This document shows positions 48,441 through 57,733 of a DNA stretch of 64,000 bases, piece after piece. The position numbers and the translations under genes were made by a program. Location: the NCBI GenBank assembly GCA_905215855.1, contig CAJMRT010000004.1, forward strand, positions 1 through 64,000, given 5' to 3'. The number at the start of each line of letters is the position of its first letter. Positions within the stretch are counted from its first letter, which is position 1. The notes below the pieces were generated by a model. It saw only the letters and a program-made list of their open reading frames with translations, did not search any database and was not told the DNA's origin. The DNA comes from an uncultured bacterium (GTDB lineage Bacteria; Bacillota; Clostridia; Oscillospirales; Acutalibacteraceae).

Positions 48441-48590
48441 AGCCGTCCCGAAAAAATTCGGAGCGGTTTTCAAAGCTACGGTTATTCGGCAGGCGTCCCA
48501 TTCTCCTGCATCTTTCGGGATTCCCCTGTCAGTACCATCGGCGTGTGGATTGTACGAAATCTTCCACCTCGGATAACTTCTAAACTTATT
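48441..48590 (-). ncRNA. 5S-rRNA-like element with its own terminator
   Basis: On the minus strand 48548-48487 reads like the 3' half of bacterial 5S rRNA: CGCCGATGGTACTG, then GACAGGGG, then GGAGAATGGGACGCC. The 5' half of a normal 5S is missing and is replaced by a GTGGA/TCCAC stem-loop. A wobble-paired hairpin (48441-48452 with 48457-48468) followed by TTCTTCTGTTTT could terminate the transcript. It is either a 5S-derived remnant or a distinct small RNA. Confidence 0.5.
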
Positions 48591-48703
48591 CTAACATTAT
48601 TTTAATAAAATTGCAAATAAATCAAGGTTGAAATCCGATACAAAAAGTTGTATTATATGAGAGTAAAAATATGGCGGTAATCCGCTTGGAGGACTGTGTA
48701 TTT

Positions 48704-49183
48704 ATGAAAGAAATCAAGACAAATGTAATGAGAATTTTAGACAAAGAAAAGGTTGAATATACTCACCACGAATATCCTCACGGCAAGGACGCTGTTGACG
48801 GTGTTACTGTGGCTACGCTTATGAATCAGAACCCCGATTATGTTTTCAAAACTCTTGTAACAAAAGGTATGGGCAGAGATTATTATGTGTTTGTAGTTCC
48901 TGTTGACCATGAGCTTGACCTGAAAAAATGTGCCAAGAGCGTTGGTGAAAAGTCGGTTGAAATGATTCCTGTAAAGGACATTACAAAGGTTACGGGTTAT
49001 GTGCGTGGAGGCTGTTCACCTCTCGGAATGAAAAAGCAGTTCAAGACAACCTTCCACATTACAGCCGAATCAATTCCGAAAATTATCGTGAGCGCAGGCA
49101 AAATCGGATATCAGATTGACCTCAAACCCGAAGATTTAATCCGCCTTACAAACGGTCAATGTGCCGATATTATTAAAAATTAA
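48704..49183 (+). CDS. ybaK: YbaK/EbsC-type aminoacyl-tRNA deacylase
   Basis: A 159-residue protein of the YbaK family, which hydrolyses Cys-tRNA(Pro). Conserved features are the HEYPHGKDA opening, KTLVTKG near residue 50, and the GYVRGGCSPLGMKKQFKT motif near 105 with the GG-C-SPLG loop. The start is ATG 48704 after TTGGAGG; an upstream in-frame ATG at 48671 is less likely. It overlaps no neighbour but runs directly into the broken methyltransferase gene. Confidence 0.92.
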   Translation: MKEIKTNVMRILDKEKVEYTHHEYPHGKDAVDGVTVATLMNQNPDYVFKTLVTKGMGRDYYVFVVPVDHELDLKKCAKSVGEKSVEMIPVKDITKVTGYVRGGCSPLGMKKQFKTTFHITAESIPKIIVSAGKIGYQIDLKPEDLIRLTNGQCADIIKN

Positions 49184-49196
49184 AAGGTGTATTGCA

Positions 49197-49985
49197 TTGG
49201 ATATTGTTGACAAAAATATAGACAACGGAAATGCTTTTGACTGGGGCAGAGTGTCAGCCGAATATGCAAAATATCGTGATATTTATCCGCAAAAATTTTA
49301 TGATCAAATTGTTGACAGGGGGCTTTGTGTAAAAGGTCAGAAAATTCTTGATATTGGCACCGGAACAGGAGTTATTCCGAGAAATATGTATCGCTATGGC
49401 GGAGAGTGGGTTGGTACAGATATTTCAAAAGAGCAAGTTGGTCAGGCTCGTTTATTATCAAAAGGAATGAATATAAAATATTTTACTGTAGCAACAGAGA
49501 ATATAAATTTTCCTGATGAATCGTTTGATGTTATCACAGCTTGTCAGTGCTTTTGGTATTTTGACCACTAAAAGATTATGCCTGAACTTTACAGAATGTT
49601 AAAGCCAAATGGCAGGTTGTTAATTCCTTATATGGCTTGGTTACCGTATGAAGATGAGATAGCAGGGCAGAGTGAAAAACTTGTATTGAAATACAGTCCC
49701 GATTGGAGCGGTGCAGGTGAAACTATTCATCCGATAAATATTCTGAAATGTTATGAACAAAAGTTTGATTTGATTTATCACAACGAATATCCGCTCAAGG
49801 TGCATTTTACAAGAGAGTCATGGAACGGCAGAATGAAGGCTTGCCGTGGTGTAGGTGCGTCACTCTCAAAAGAAAAAATTGAATTGTGGGAGAATGAACA
49901 TAAAAATTTACTCTTAAAAATTGCACCGCCTGAATTTGATGTGTTGCATTATGCCGCAATTGCTGAATTAAAAGTAAAGAAATAA
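49197..49985 (+). pseudogene. SAM-dependent methyltransferase interrupted by an in-frame stop
   Basis: Reading from TTG 49197 (AAGGTG 7 bases upstream) gives a class I methyltransferase with motif I ILDIGTGTGVIPRNM and motif IV ITACQCFWYFDH. The codon at 49569-49571 is TAA; the same frame continues at once with KIMPELYRMLKPNGRLLIPYM and runs to 49985. Restoring one sense codon (probably Glu, GAA) would yield about 262 residues of normal length. It is either a recent nonsense mutation or a sequencing error. The N-terminal 124 residues alone would lack part of the fold. Confidence 0.85.
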
Positions 49986-49987
49986 TA

Positions 49988-50026
49988 ACACCCCCGACTA
50001 AACTGTTTGGTAAAGTCGGGGGTGTT
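49988..50026. terminator. Bidirectional terminator
   Basis: ACACCCCCGACT (49988-49999) pairs with AGTCGGGGGTGT (50014-50025), with TGTTTATT on one side and TTATTATT on the other. It separates the methyltransferase and RND genes. Confidence 0.85.
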
Positions 50027-50041
50027 GTTTATTAGTATGTT

Positions 50042-53000
50042 TTATTCGTCAATAAATTCAAGGTCTTTGTCACTTACTTTTTTGAGTTCCTTTTTATTAA
50101 ACAAATTGTAAATAACAGGAACGATGTAGAGCGTCATAAATGTTGCATAGAGCAAACCACCGATGCAGACAATTGCGATAGGCTGCATCATTTCTGCACC
50201 TGTGCCGATTCCGAGAGCCATAACAACAAGACCGAGAACGGTTGTGAGTGCCGTTATGAGTATAGGACGCATACGGGTTTTGCCTGCCTCAACAATTGAC
50301 TCAATTCTCTCCTTGCCGTCAATACGAAGTCTGTTGATGTAGTCAACAAGTACGATACCGTTGTTTACAATGATACCGCAGAGCATTACAAAACCGACAA
50401 GCGATACAACGCTGATGTCAAATCCTGTGATTAAAAGTGCGAGGAAGCCGCCCGTGAATGCAAGCGGAATTGTAAACATAATAATGAACGGTGATTTAAG
50501 GCTTTGGAACTGTGCAACCATAATGAGGTAGATGAGAATAATGCCGAGCAACAGCATAAGCATAAGCTGTGAAACTGCCTCCATTGTCATTTTGTCTGTA
50601 CCTGCATAGTCGATTGAACAGCTGTTCGGGAGCTTGTAATCGTTCATTGCGGACTTTACATTGTTTGAAACAGATGTAAGGGTGTAGCCGTCCTTGACTT
50701 CGGCGCTGATTGTAAGATAACGCTTTTGATTTTCACGGCTGATTTTATCCATAGTTTCCGACTTTGAAATATCCGAAACAGAGGAGAGTTTAACTGTCTT
50801 TTCGTTACCGCTTGAATCCTTGTAGGTAATGTCAATGTCACGGAGATTTTTCGGAGTAACGGTTTCGCTGTCATCCTTTACAACCACAACATTCATATCA
50901 TTGCCGTTATCATTCGTAAGAGTGGCAGCGGTTTTTTCTGTTGAAATTGCTGCGGCAACCTGCTGATAAACCTGTGCAACGGTAAGCCCCTTTTCAGCGG
51001 CTTTTGACTTGTCAACAGTAACCTTTATTTCGGGAGAAACAGCACCGATGCCGTTGTCAACCGATGCAACGCCTTTAACCTTTTCAAGTGTCTTGCCGAT
51101 ATCCTCGGCAGTGCTTTTGAGTGTGTCAAGGTCGTCACCGTAGAGCGTAATCTGAACGGAACCGTCACCCATAAGGCTTGACATTGAACTTGAAGTGCCG
51201 CCGCTTACGGCAGCCTCACCGTCAAGGCTTTCAAGATCCTTTTCAATCTTCTTTGAAATCTCACCGCTCTGTTTTGTAAAATCATCCTTGAGAACGGCAT
51301 ATGCCATAAGTGAGCCGGCATCATTTGACGATGAACCGCCTGTAAGTCCCATAAGGCTTGACGAGCCTCCTGCCATAACGCCTACGGTTTCAAATTGGTC
51401 ATATTTTGAAAGCAGATCGTTGAGCTTTTCGCCCTCTTTAACTGTTTCTTCAAAGGTTGCGTTATCGTCAAGCTTCAATGATACCTGAATCTGTGTACTG
51501 CTCATATCGGGCATAAAACTGAAACCTCTCATCAGACAAAGACCTGCACTTGTAAATAGAAGTGCAACTGCAATGAGAATTGCAGGAACTTTGTGCTTTA
51601 ATACGAAACGAAGTGAGCGTTCATATGCCTTTTTGATTTTTCCGTCCTTGGGAGCGGAATTAGGTTTCATTTTGCGCAGCATTCTCTGTCCCATAGCGGG
51701 AACAAGTGTGAGCGCAACAATAAGGCTTGCAAGAAGTGAATATGTAACCGTGAGTGCAAGGTCAACAAACAGCTGACGGGTGATGCCTTCAACAAATACA
51801 ATCGGCAGGAACACGCATACTGTGGTGAGAGTTGACGCTGTAATTGCACCGGCAACCTGTCTTGCACCGTTAAGTGCCGCCTTAATCGGCGAAACGCCCA
51901 TACTTCTCAGTCGGTAGATATTTTCGATAACAACAACCGAGTTGTCAACAAGCATACCGACACCTATCGCAAGTCCCGACAGCGAAATCATATTGAGTGT
52001 TACACCGCTGAAATACATGAGGACAATTGCAAACACAACGCTTATCGGAATTGAGCAGGCAACAATGAGCGTCGGCTTGATATCTCTGAGGAATAGGAAA
52101 AGTATGATAATTGCAAGAACCGCACCCATAAGGAGGTTTTGCAAAACGCTGTTGATTACAAGGTTAATGTAGTCACCTTCATTGTAAAGGTTTGTAAAGT
52201 GAAGTCCGTCAACCTCTTTTGAAAGCGAATCAAGCTTTGCGTTAATGTTTTCGCAAACGGTAGAAGACGCTGTGTTGCTTGATTTTGAAAAGCTCAATAC
52301 AATACCGGGGTTGCCGTTAATTCTTGCAAAGGTTTCGTCGGAATCATCGGCAACGAAAACATCTGCAACATCTTCAAGATGAATAACTCCTATTCCGTCA
52401 ATTCCTGTGTCAAATAGCACAAGCGACTTCATCTCTTTTTCATCATTTACCTTGTCGCCGACACGAACCATAAATTTGTTGTTATCGTCATCGGTAACAT
52501 AGCCTGCCGGCATTGAAAAGTTTTGTGCCGTTAGAATTGAAGAAATGGTATCAAGTGTGACCGTGTTGCTCACATCAGCCTTGCTTTTTGCCTCTTTCTT
52601 TTTATCTGCAAGTTCTTTTTCGGATGTTTCAATTTGCTTTTCTGCACTTGAAAGCTGTGTGAGTGCGCTGTTGAGTTCACTCTGTTTTGAAGTTAGAGCT
52701 GACATGGCAGAGGACATTTTGAAGTCCGCACTTGACTGTTGTTGTGAAATGAGTGCAAGAGCGGAATCAACCGAAACCGATTTATCGTCAAGTCCCGAAA
52801 TTGCGTTGTCAAGCTGTGCAATACCCGAGTCGATTTGTGAGATTTTCTCCGACATTTCACTTAATGCAGAATTAATTGCATCTCCCGAAGTTCCGAGCTT
52901 TTTAAGTGAAATTTCAACATTTTGAATTGCCTCTGCACTTTTGTTAATGGAATTCTGAACTGTCTGCATTGTTTTTGCGATATCGGGAGCTTTGATTCCG

Positions 53001-54079
53001 TAAGGCTCAAGCACCTTGTTAAGCTCGTCAATCTGCTGTTGAAGTGCCTTGTATTCCTCACTGTCGGGCAGTGCATCATTCATTTTCCGAACAATTTCCT
53101 GATACTGTTCGTTGAATTTTGAAAGCTGTTCAAGCTTTTGCGTAAGCTGTGACTGCTCGGAAGTCAGCTCATCATAGGTAGTTTTCAGTTCAAGCAAATC
53201 CTGATAAGCGGTTTCGAGCAAAGTCTTTGTTGAAGTGAGGCTTGCCTTTCGGTCAAGCAACTGCATCTTTGCCGACAAAAGCTGCGTTTTACCGCTTTCA
53301 GCCTTGTTCTGCGCATCGGCAAGCTGTTTTGAAACAGCCTCCTGCTGTGAGTTGATTTGCTCAATTGAAGATGAAACTGTACCCTGACCGTCCTTGGCTT
53401 TGCCGATATTATCCTGCAATTCCTTTTTAGCCTTGGCAATTTTGTCCTCCGCATGACCGAATTGATTATCGAGCGCAGCAGAAATCTTCTTATTAAGCTT
53501 GTCAAGCTTATCCTGTGAAAGTACGACATTTTCCTGTTCCGTAACAATGCCCTTGTCAGAAACAGAGGCAACACCGTCAATGCCTTCAAGTTCATTCAAA
53601 AGTTCGTTTGTGACATAATCCGAAAGCTCTGTCTGCGACTTGCCTTCAAAGTCAACCGCCGTCATTGCAACGGGGAGGATGTTCGGATTGATTTTGATGA
53701 GGTACGGTGTTCCGACTCCGTCAGGCCAATTGCCCTTGATTGTGTCAAGGCTTGAACGCATATCAACAGTTGCACTGTCCATATTTGTGCCGTCCTCAAA
53801 TTCAATCATCAAAAGTGAATAGTTGTCCGATGAGGTAGAGGTGATTTCCTTAACGCCGTCAATTGCCGACATCGACTGTTCAAGAGGCTTTGAAACCGTT
53901 GTTTCAACTGCCTCGGGCGTCTGACCTGCGTAGGTGGTCATAATAACGGCATAGGGAAAGTCCATGTTCGGTAAAAGATCGGGCGTCATCTTGAAAAATG
54001 ACACTATACCGAGAACCAGAACAAGTACAACCGCAACCAATACCGTCATCGGTTTTTTTACGCTGATTTTAGATAACAT
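50042..54079 (-). CDS. RND-family efflux permease with a large coiled-coil insertion
   Basis: A 1345-residue exporter, about 300 residues longer than typical AcrB or SwrC. The N-terminal helix, the first porter segment (LLPNMDFPYAVIMTTYAGQTPEAVE) and the central helices with AIGVGMLVDNSVVVIENIYR are standard for HAE1-type pumps. Between the porter subdomains, about residues 210-500, lies a long heptad-like segment rich in Gln, Ser, Lys and Leu that should form extracellular coiled coils. Gram-positive cells have no outer-membrane channel, so the insertion may span the wall or replace an adaptor protein. A TetR gene lies 123 bases upstream on the same strand. Confidence 0.9.
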   Translation of the reverse strand: MLSKISVKKPMTVLVAVVLVLVLGIVSFFKMTPDLLPNMDFPYAVIMTTYAGQTPEAVETTVSKPLEQSMSAIDGVKEITSTSSDNYSLLMIEFEDGTNMDSATVDMRSSLDTIKGNWPDGVGTPYLIKINPNILPVAMTAVDFEGKSQTELSDYVTNELLNELEGIDGVASVSDKGIVTEQENVVLSQDKLDKLNKKISAALDNQFGHAEDKIAKAKKELQDNIGKAKDGQGTVSSSIEQINSQQEAVSKQLADAQNKAESGKTQLLSAKMQLLDRKASLTSTKTLLETAYQDLLELKTTYDELTSEQSQLTQKLEQLSKFNEQYQEIVRKMNDALPDSEEYKALQQQIDELNKVLEPYGIKAPDIAKTMQTVQNSINKSAEAIQNVEISLKKLGTSGDAINSALSEMSEKISQIDSGIAQLDNAISGLDDKSVSVDSALALISQQQSSADFKMSSAMSALTSKQSELNSALTQLSSAEKQIETSEKELADKKKEAKSKADVSNTVTLDTISSILTAQNFSMPAGYVTDDDNNKFMVRVGDKVNDEKEMKSLVLFDTGIDGIGVIHLEDVADVFVADDSDETFARINGNPGIVLSFSKSSNTASSTVCENINAKLDSLSKEVDGLHFTNLYNEGDYINLVINSVLQNLLMGAVLAIIILFLFLRDIKPTLIVACSIPISVVFAIVLMYFSGVTLNMISLSGLAIGVGMLVDNSVVVIENIYRLRSMGVSPIKAALNGARQVAGAITASTLTTVCVFLPIVFVEGITRQLFVDLALTVTYSLLASLIVALTLVPAMGQRMLRKMKPNSAPKDGKIKKAYERSLRFVLKHKVPAILIAVALLFTSAGLCLMRGFSFMPDMSSTQIQVSLKLDDNATFEETVKEGEKLNDLLSKYDQFETVGVMAGGSSSLMGLTGGSSSNDAGSLMAYAVLKDDFTKQSGEISKKIEKDLESLDGEAAVSGGTSSSMSSLMGDGSVQITLYGDDLDTLKSTAEDIGKTLEKVKGVASVDNGIGAVSPEIKVTVDKSKAAEKGLTVAQVYQQVAAAISTEKTAATLTNDNGNDMNVVVVKDDSETVTPKNLRDIDITYKDSSGNEKTVKLSSVSDISKSETMDKISRENQKRYLTISAEVKDGYTLTSVSNNVKSAMNDYKLPNSCSIDYAGTDKMTMEAVSQLMLMLLLGIILIYLIMVAQFQSLKSPFIIMFTIPLAFTGGFLALLITGFDISVVSLVGFVMLCGIIVNNGIVLVDYINRLRIDGKERIESIVEAGKTRMRPILITALTTVLGLVVMALGIGTGAEMMQPIAIVCIGGLLYATFMTLYIVPVIYNLFNKKELKKVSDKDLEFIDE

Positions 54080-54175
54080 TGATTACTCCTTCGTTTGTGC
54101 TTTTCATCTATGAGTATATTTCATTTCAAATGCAATTTCTACCAACTTAGGTTTACATTTTCTGTTGAAATCGGC

Positions 54176-54189
54176 CGCAACCGGTTGCG
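54176..54189. promoter_or_regulatory. 14-bp perfect palindrome between the RND and tetR genes
   Basis: CGCAACCGGTTGCG, GC-rich in an AT-rich gap, without a T-tract. It is a possible operator upstream of the RND gene. Confidence 0.35.
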
Positions 54190-54202
54190 TGAATATTTAA
54201 AC

Positions 54203-54817
54203 TTAATCTGCAATCGCACCTGTTTTGATAATTTCAAGTTTTCTGTGATACTCCCTGTGAACCTCGTCAAAAGGCTTTCCTATTACAAAAACATTGAACA
54301 CGGCATTCTTCAGCACCTGAGTGAGAATCTGTGAAAGACACTTCACATCTTCATCTGAAGTATATTTAAGGTTACTTCTGTCAAAATTGTTTGTAACGCT
54401 GACAAGCTCTGCAACACCCTTGAAACGGTTGATAAAATATTCCGAAACAAGACTGTCATTTGCCTTTATATTTTTGATGAGATTCTTCATAATGATACTT
54501 TGTTTTGCATCCTTTGAACATTCGCATAGAATTTCAAAAAGCAAATCATAAGTTACAAATATGTCGCCGTGAGTGCGAGAGATAACCTCTGTGGCTTTTT
54601 CAAGCGAAAAGTTGATAAATGAGCGTGTCATAACCTCCACAAGGTCAACCTTATCGTCAAAGTATTGATAAAAACTGCCTCTCGAAATGTTTGCGTTCTT
54701 TATAATATTGTTTATGCTGACTCTCTCTCCCGACGAACCGGCAAACTCATTGAATATTGCGTCCGTGATTCTCTGACGCTTTTCTTCGGGAAGATTATAA
54801 AAGGTGTTTTTAATCAT
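54203..54817 (-). CDS. TetR/AcrR-family transcriptional regulator
   Basis: A 204-residue regulator. The helix-turn-helix is VSINNIIKNANISRGSFYQYFDDK near residues 30-55. The start is ATG 54817, 6 bases after GGAGG; upstream in-frame codons lie in the operator. The C-terminal ligand domain is helical and unlike any I can name. It is upstream of the RND exporter gene on the same strand, and its own promoter carries a large palindrome, so it probably represses itself and the pump. Confidence 0.88.
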   Translation of the reverse strand: MIKNTFYNLPEEKRQRITDAIFNEFAGSSGERVSINNIIKNANISRGSFYQYFDDKVDLVEVMTRSFINFSLEKATEVISRTHGDIFVTYDLLFEILCECSKDAKQSIIMKNLIKNIKANDSLVSEYFINRFKGVAELVSVTNNFDRSNLKYTSDEDVKCLSQILTQVLKNAVFNVFVIGKPFDEVHREYHRKLEIIKTGAIAD

Positions 54818-54837
54818 AAAAAATCCTCCAAAACAAA

Positions 54838-54898
54838 TGTGACAGGCAGTCATATGACAACCTGTCACAATTTTAGCATTGTTTATTTATTGTGTCAA
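54838..54898 (-). promoter_or_regulatory. tetR promoter and nested palindromic operator
   Basis: Minus-strand -35 TTGACA (54893-54898), 17-bp spacer, -10 TAAAAT (54870-54875). The operator is TGTGACAGG (54838-54846) with CCTGTCACA (54861-54869), enclosing a second palindrome GTCATATGAC. Confidence 0.75.
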
Positions 54899-54961
54899 TT
54901 AAATGTGTTTTAGATTTTGCACATATACGATCAAAAATCTTTGTGCATATTAACAACAAAA

Positions 54962-55432
54962 TTAAGCTTTGCCTTTAAATTTTTCAAAAAGTCCTTTGCA
55001 TCCGCTGTAAATATCGTTGTATGCCCGCTCAAAATCACCGCTGTACCACGGATCCGATACATCACGATTCATACCTGCAAAGCTCATCATCTTGCAAACC
55101 TTTCCGTCTTTGTCATCGCCGAAAATTCGCATAGTGTTTCTGATATTATTAGAGTCCATACAGATGAAATAATCGTACTTGTCATAGTCGGATTTTTTGA
55201 GCTGAACAGCCCTCTTGCCGTCACAACCGATTCCGTGTTTTGCAAGCTCACGCTTAGCCGGCGGATAAACAGGATTTCCAATCCCGTTCCATATCTCCTC
55301 CGTACTTGTAGCGGAAGATTCAATAACAAACCTGTCCGCAATTCCTGCCTTCTTAACCATGTCCCTGAATATAAACTCCGCCATAGGCGACCGACAAATA
55401 TTCCCATGGCACACAAACATTATCTTAATCAA
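54962..55432 (-). CDS. Low-molecular-weight protein tyrosine phosphatase
   Basis: A 156-residue phosphatase. The P-loop CHGNICRS begins at about residue 9 and the general acid is the Asp of DPWY near residue 120. In Firmicutes such enzymes dephosphorylate tyrosine kinases of exopolysaccharide synthesis or stress proteins; no such kinase is near. It stands alone between the tetR gene and the accessory region. Confidence 0.93.
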   Translation of the reverse strand: MIKIMFVCHGNICRSPMAEFIFRDMVKKAGIADRFVIESSATSTEEIWNGIGNPVYPPAKRELAKHGIGCDGKRAVQLKKSDYDKYDYFICMDSNNIRNTMRIFGDDKDGKVCKMMSFAGMNRDVSDPWYSGDFERAYNDIYSGCKGLFEKFKGKA

Positions 55433-55447
55433 AGTACAATTCCTCCC

Positions 55448-55613
55448 GATTTGCCGTAATATGCCGTGATTTGCAAGGGTGAATTGAGTATAACAGGAAT
55501 GGGTATCACTTTTAAAATTCCCTCAAAATACGCAAATCAAGGCAAAATACGGCATATTGAATTTTTCAAAAGTAGTCAAATAGTAGTCAGCTAAGGGTGG
55601 TGCAGACTACTTT
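55448..55613. repeat. 10-bp iterons and inverted repeats at the edge of the accessory region
   Basis: The left arm 55448-55474 is built of 10-bp units (GATTTGCCGT, AATATGCCGT, GATTTGC). It is an inverted copy (22 of 27 bases) of 55532-55558. Further on, AAAGTAGTC (55570-55578) pairs with GACTACTTT (55605-55613), and AGTAGTCA occurs twice. This looks like binding sites of a recombinase, or an attachment site. The rest of 55433-55815 shows no gene. Confidence 0.5.
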
Positions 55614-55815
55614 CAAAATCAACCATATAACGATAGCTTTTGAGTAGGGGGGTGCAAAATGGATTTTTGCTTGTTATAATTCTTTGTAAGAACTATTATT
55701 GCAAAATCAAGCTATCGTTAATGGATTAAAAGGATAATTTTATTATAGCATAAAATCCATTTAGTCACAACTTGGAAACTTGAATTTTAGACTTTTATTG
55801 AATAATATTGTTTTT

Positions 55816-56394
55816 TTATTTTCTCCATTGCAATATCTCCTCTAATGAACGCGGTTCATACTTTATCCACGGTTTCATGCATCCAACATTAATAGCTTTA
55901 ACCTCTGTTTTATAAACATGTCTGTAATCATTATAAATCATTTCCTGCAGACACTTCTGATAATATTTATCCTCAGCACTATTGTGCGTATGTCCGTATA
56001 GAAGAATAGATCCTTTCCTCATCTTTTTCCAACTGAAAATAGGGTAATGGCATAATACAAGATTGTAGTTTTTACCTCTCACAGAATCATGGATTTCCTT
56101 ATAATCACACATGTCTGCAAATAGCTGATGATATCTATAATCTGATACATCATCATGGTTTCCTTTAATGAGTATTTTCTGCCCTTTTAATGTGGATATG
56201 TACGAAATAAGATTTTCATTTTTTCCTCTACAACTTATATCTCCAATAATGAATACTTTGTCTCCATTATTTACCTTGCAATTCCATTTTTCTTTGATTA
56301 TTTCATGCATCTCTTCCAGATTTTTAAACGGTCGTTCATCAAATCTAATTGAAGTTTCTTGAAATAAGTGTAAATCGCTAATATAATAATTCAT
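55816..56394 (-). CDS. Calcineurin-like metallophosphoesterase
   Basis: A 192-residue phosphoesterase. Metal-binding motifs are in order: SDLHL (residues 6-10), GDISCRG near 51, KGNHDD near 77, CHYP near 115, and GHTH near 134. Substrate unknown; such enzymes cleave nucleotides, cyclic nucleotides or phosphoproteins. Base composition is more AT-rich than the core genes, as for the next four genes on the same strand. Confidence 0.88.
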   Translation of the reverse strand: MNYYISDLHLFQETSIRFDERPFKNLEEMHEIIKEKWNCKVNNGDKVFIIGDISCRGKNENLISYISTLKGQKILIKGNHDDVSDYRYHQLFADMCDYKEIHDSVRGKNYNLVLCHYPIFSWKKMRKGSILLYGHTHNSAEDKYYQKCLQEMIYNDYRHVYKTEVKAINVGCMKPWIKYEPRSLEEILQWRK

Positions 56395-56468
56395 TTTCGT
56401 TTCTAAGTTCCTTTATTTTTCTAGGGTGTCATTTAAAATCACTATGTTTTTATTTAAAAGCTATACGG

Positions 56469-57215
56469 TTATGAATTTGCTGAAACACATATATCATTCT
56501 TATTTTCGCCATCAACATAGAATTCTTCTTCGGTGTCCAAACAAACAGCTGCTAATCGACCGTTTTTTAAGTTGCATCCACAATCAATCGCAATATGATT
56601 ATTTTTTCTGTAAATGTATCCCGGCCTTGGATTTCCTTTAATTTTCTGCGTTGGAGTGTGTCCTGTTACAAGATTCACATTGGCATAATACTGAACATCA
56701 TACTTTGCTCTGCTCCAAACAAGTTCCTCTATTTCATAATCTTCTAAAGTTTTTTCTGGACTAAAATTGCCAAGACCACCGTGAACCAACAGATAATTTT
56801 TACCGCTTACGGTCAATTTTTTATATAGTTGTAAATCGTTTAAGAAATCTATAACCTCATATTTCATATTAAGATCCAGAGCACGAAATTCATCGAGTGT
56901 TGTCTTGCTCCCGTTGCATTGCCATATCACTAAATTGTTTAGTATTTTTTTATTTAACTGATCTATTGACATCTCAGTAATTTCTTCCATAAGGAAAGGC
57001 AAGCACTGTAAAGCCATATATTCATGGTTACCTGCTATGCATATAGCATTTGGCATTTTCATAATTTTTATAAGTGCCTTGATTGGATGAGGGCCTCTAT
57101 CAAGTATATCTCCTAAAATATAAAGCGTATCAGTGTCTTTTAATTTAATCTTATCAAGCAAGTCCAAGAACATTTTATATTGCCCGTGAATATCTGAAAT
57201 AACATATGTAGCCAT
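56469..57215 (-). CDS. PPP-type serine/threonine phosphatase or Ap4A hydrolase-like protein
   Basis: A 248-residue metallophosphatase with ISDIHGQY (residues 6-13), GDILDRGPHP near 36, AGNHEY near 65, LVHGG near 144 and TGHTPTQ near 185. The GDxxDRG/GNHE set is that of PPP phosphatases such as PrpA or ApaH. It is the second phosphoesterase in this small accessory group. Ribosome site GGAGG; 24 bases separate it from the gene at 57240. Confidence 0.88.
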   Translation of the reverse strand: MATYVISDIHGQYKMFLDLLDKIKLKDTDTLYILGDILDRGPHPIKALIKIMKMPNAICIAGNHEYMALQCLPFLMEEITEMSIDQLNKKILNNLVIWQCNGSKTTLDEFRALDLNMKYEVIDFLNDLQLYKKLTVSGKNYLLVHGGLGNFSPEKTLEDYEIEELVWSRAKYDVQYYANVNLVTGHTPTQKIKGNPRPGYIYRKNNHIAIDCGCNLKNGRLAAVCLDTEEEFYVDGENKNDICVSANS

Positions 57216-57239
57216 AAAATCACCTCCTGAATATTAATT

Positions 57240-57677
57240 TCACTCACATAGTTCTGCTTTGATCAGAGGTCTTTGATTTTCTTGAATAAATGCCATTACT
57301 TGTTTTATCCTTTTTACTAATTGAATTTCCTGGTCTGAATATTCACCATAGTCTGGTATGATATCTATGTGTTCAGAATCTTGTAAAACCTCAATTAACA
57401 AATCTTGAAATCTATGTATATGATCAATATTGCCTTGGTTATTAAAATGGTATATTAGTCCCATTCCTGAGAATTCAGACACAATATAATCAATATCCCC
57501 ACATTCGAATCCATGTTCTGTCTGCACACACCAGATACCTGAAAATTTGTCTTGAATAGGAATAAACTTAGTACCAAATTTCTTTCTCAGGTTTTCTTCC
57601 CTACAAATAGACAATTTGTTTATTACCGAAAACCAAAATTTATTATTTAATTCTTTAAACTTTATATAAATGTCCAT
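57240..57677 (-). CDS. Hypothetical protein
   Basis: A 145-residue cytoplasmic protein that I do not recognise. It has no membrane segment. The middle holds a glycine-containing segment (FECGDIDYIVSEFSGMGLIYHF) and the C-terminal third is helical and charged. It may be co-transcribed with the phosphatase at 56469, 24 bases downstream. Confidence 0.65.
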   Translation of the reverse strand: MDIYIKFKELNNKFWFSVINKLSICREENLRKKFGTKFIPIQDKFSGIWCVQTEHGFECGDIDYIVSEFSGMGLIYHFNNQGNIDHIHRFQDLLIEVLQDSEHIDIIPDYGEYSDQEIQLVKRIKQVMAFIQENQRPLIKAELCE

Positions 57678-57733
57678 ATCTCAATTCCTTTCAAAAGGTA
57701 GTTACTCAGTTCGTTTTTAGCAATCTATTTACC

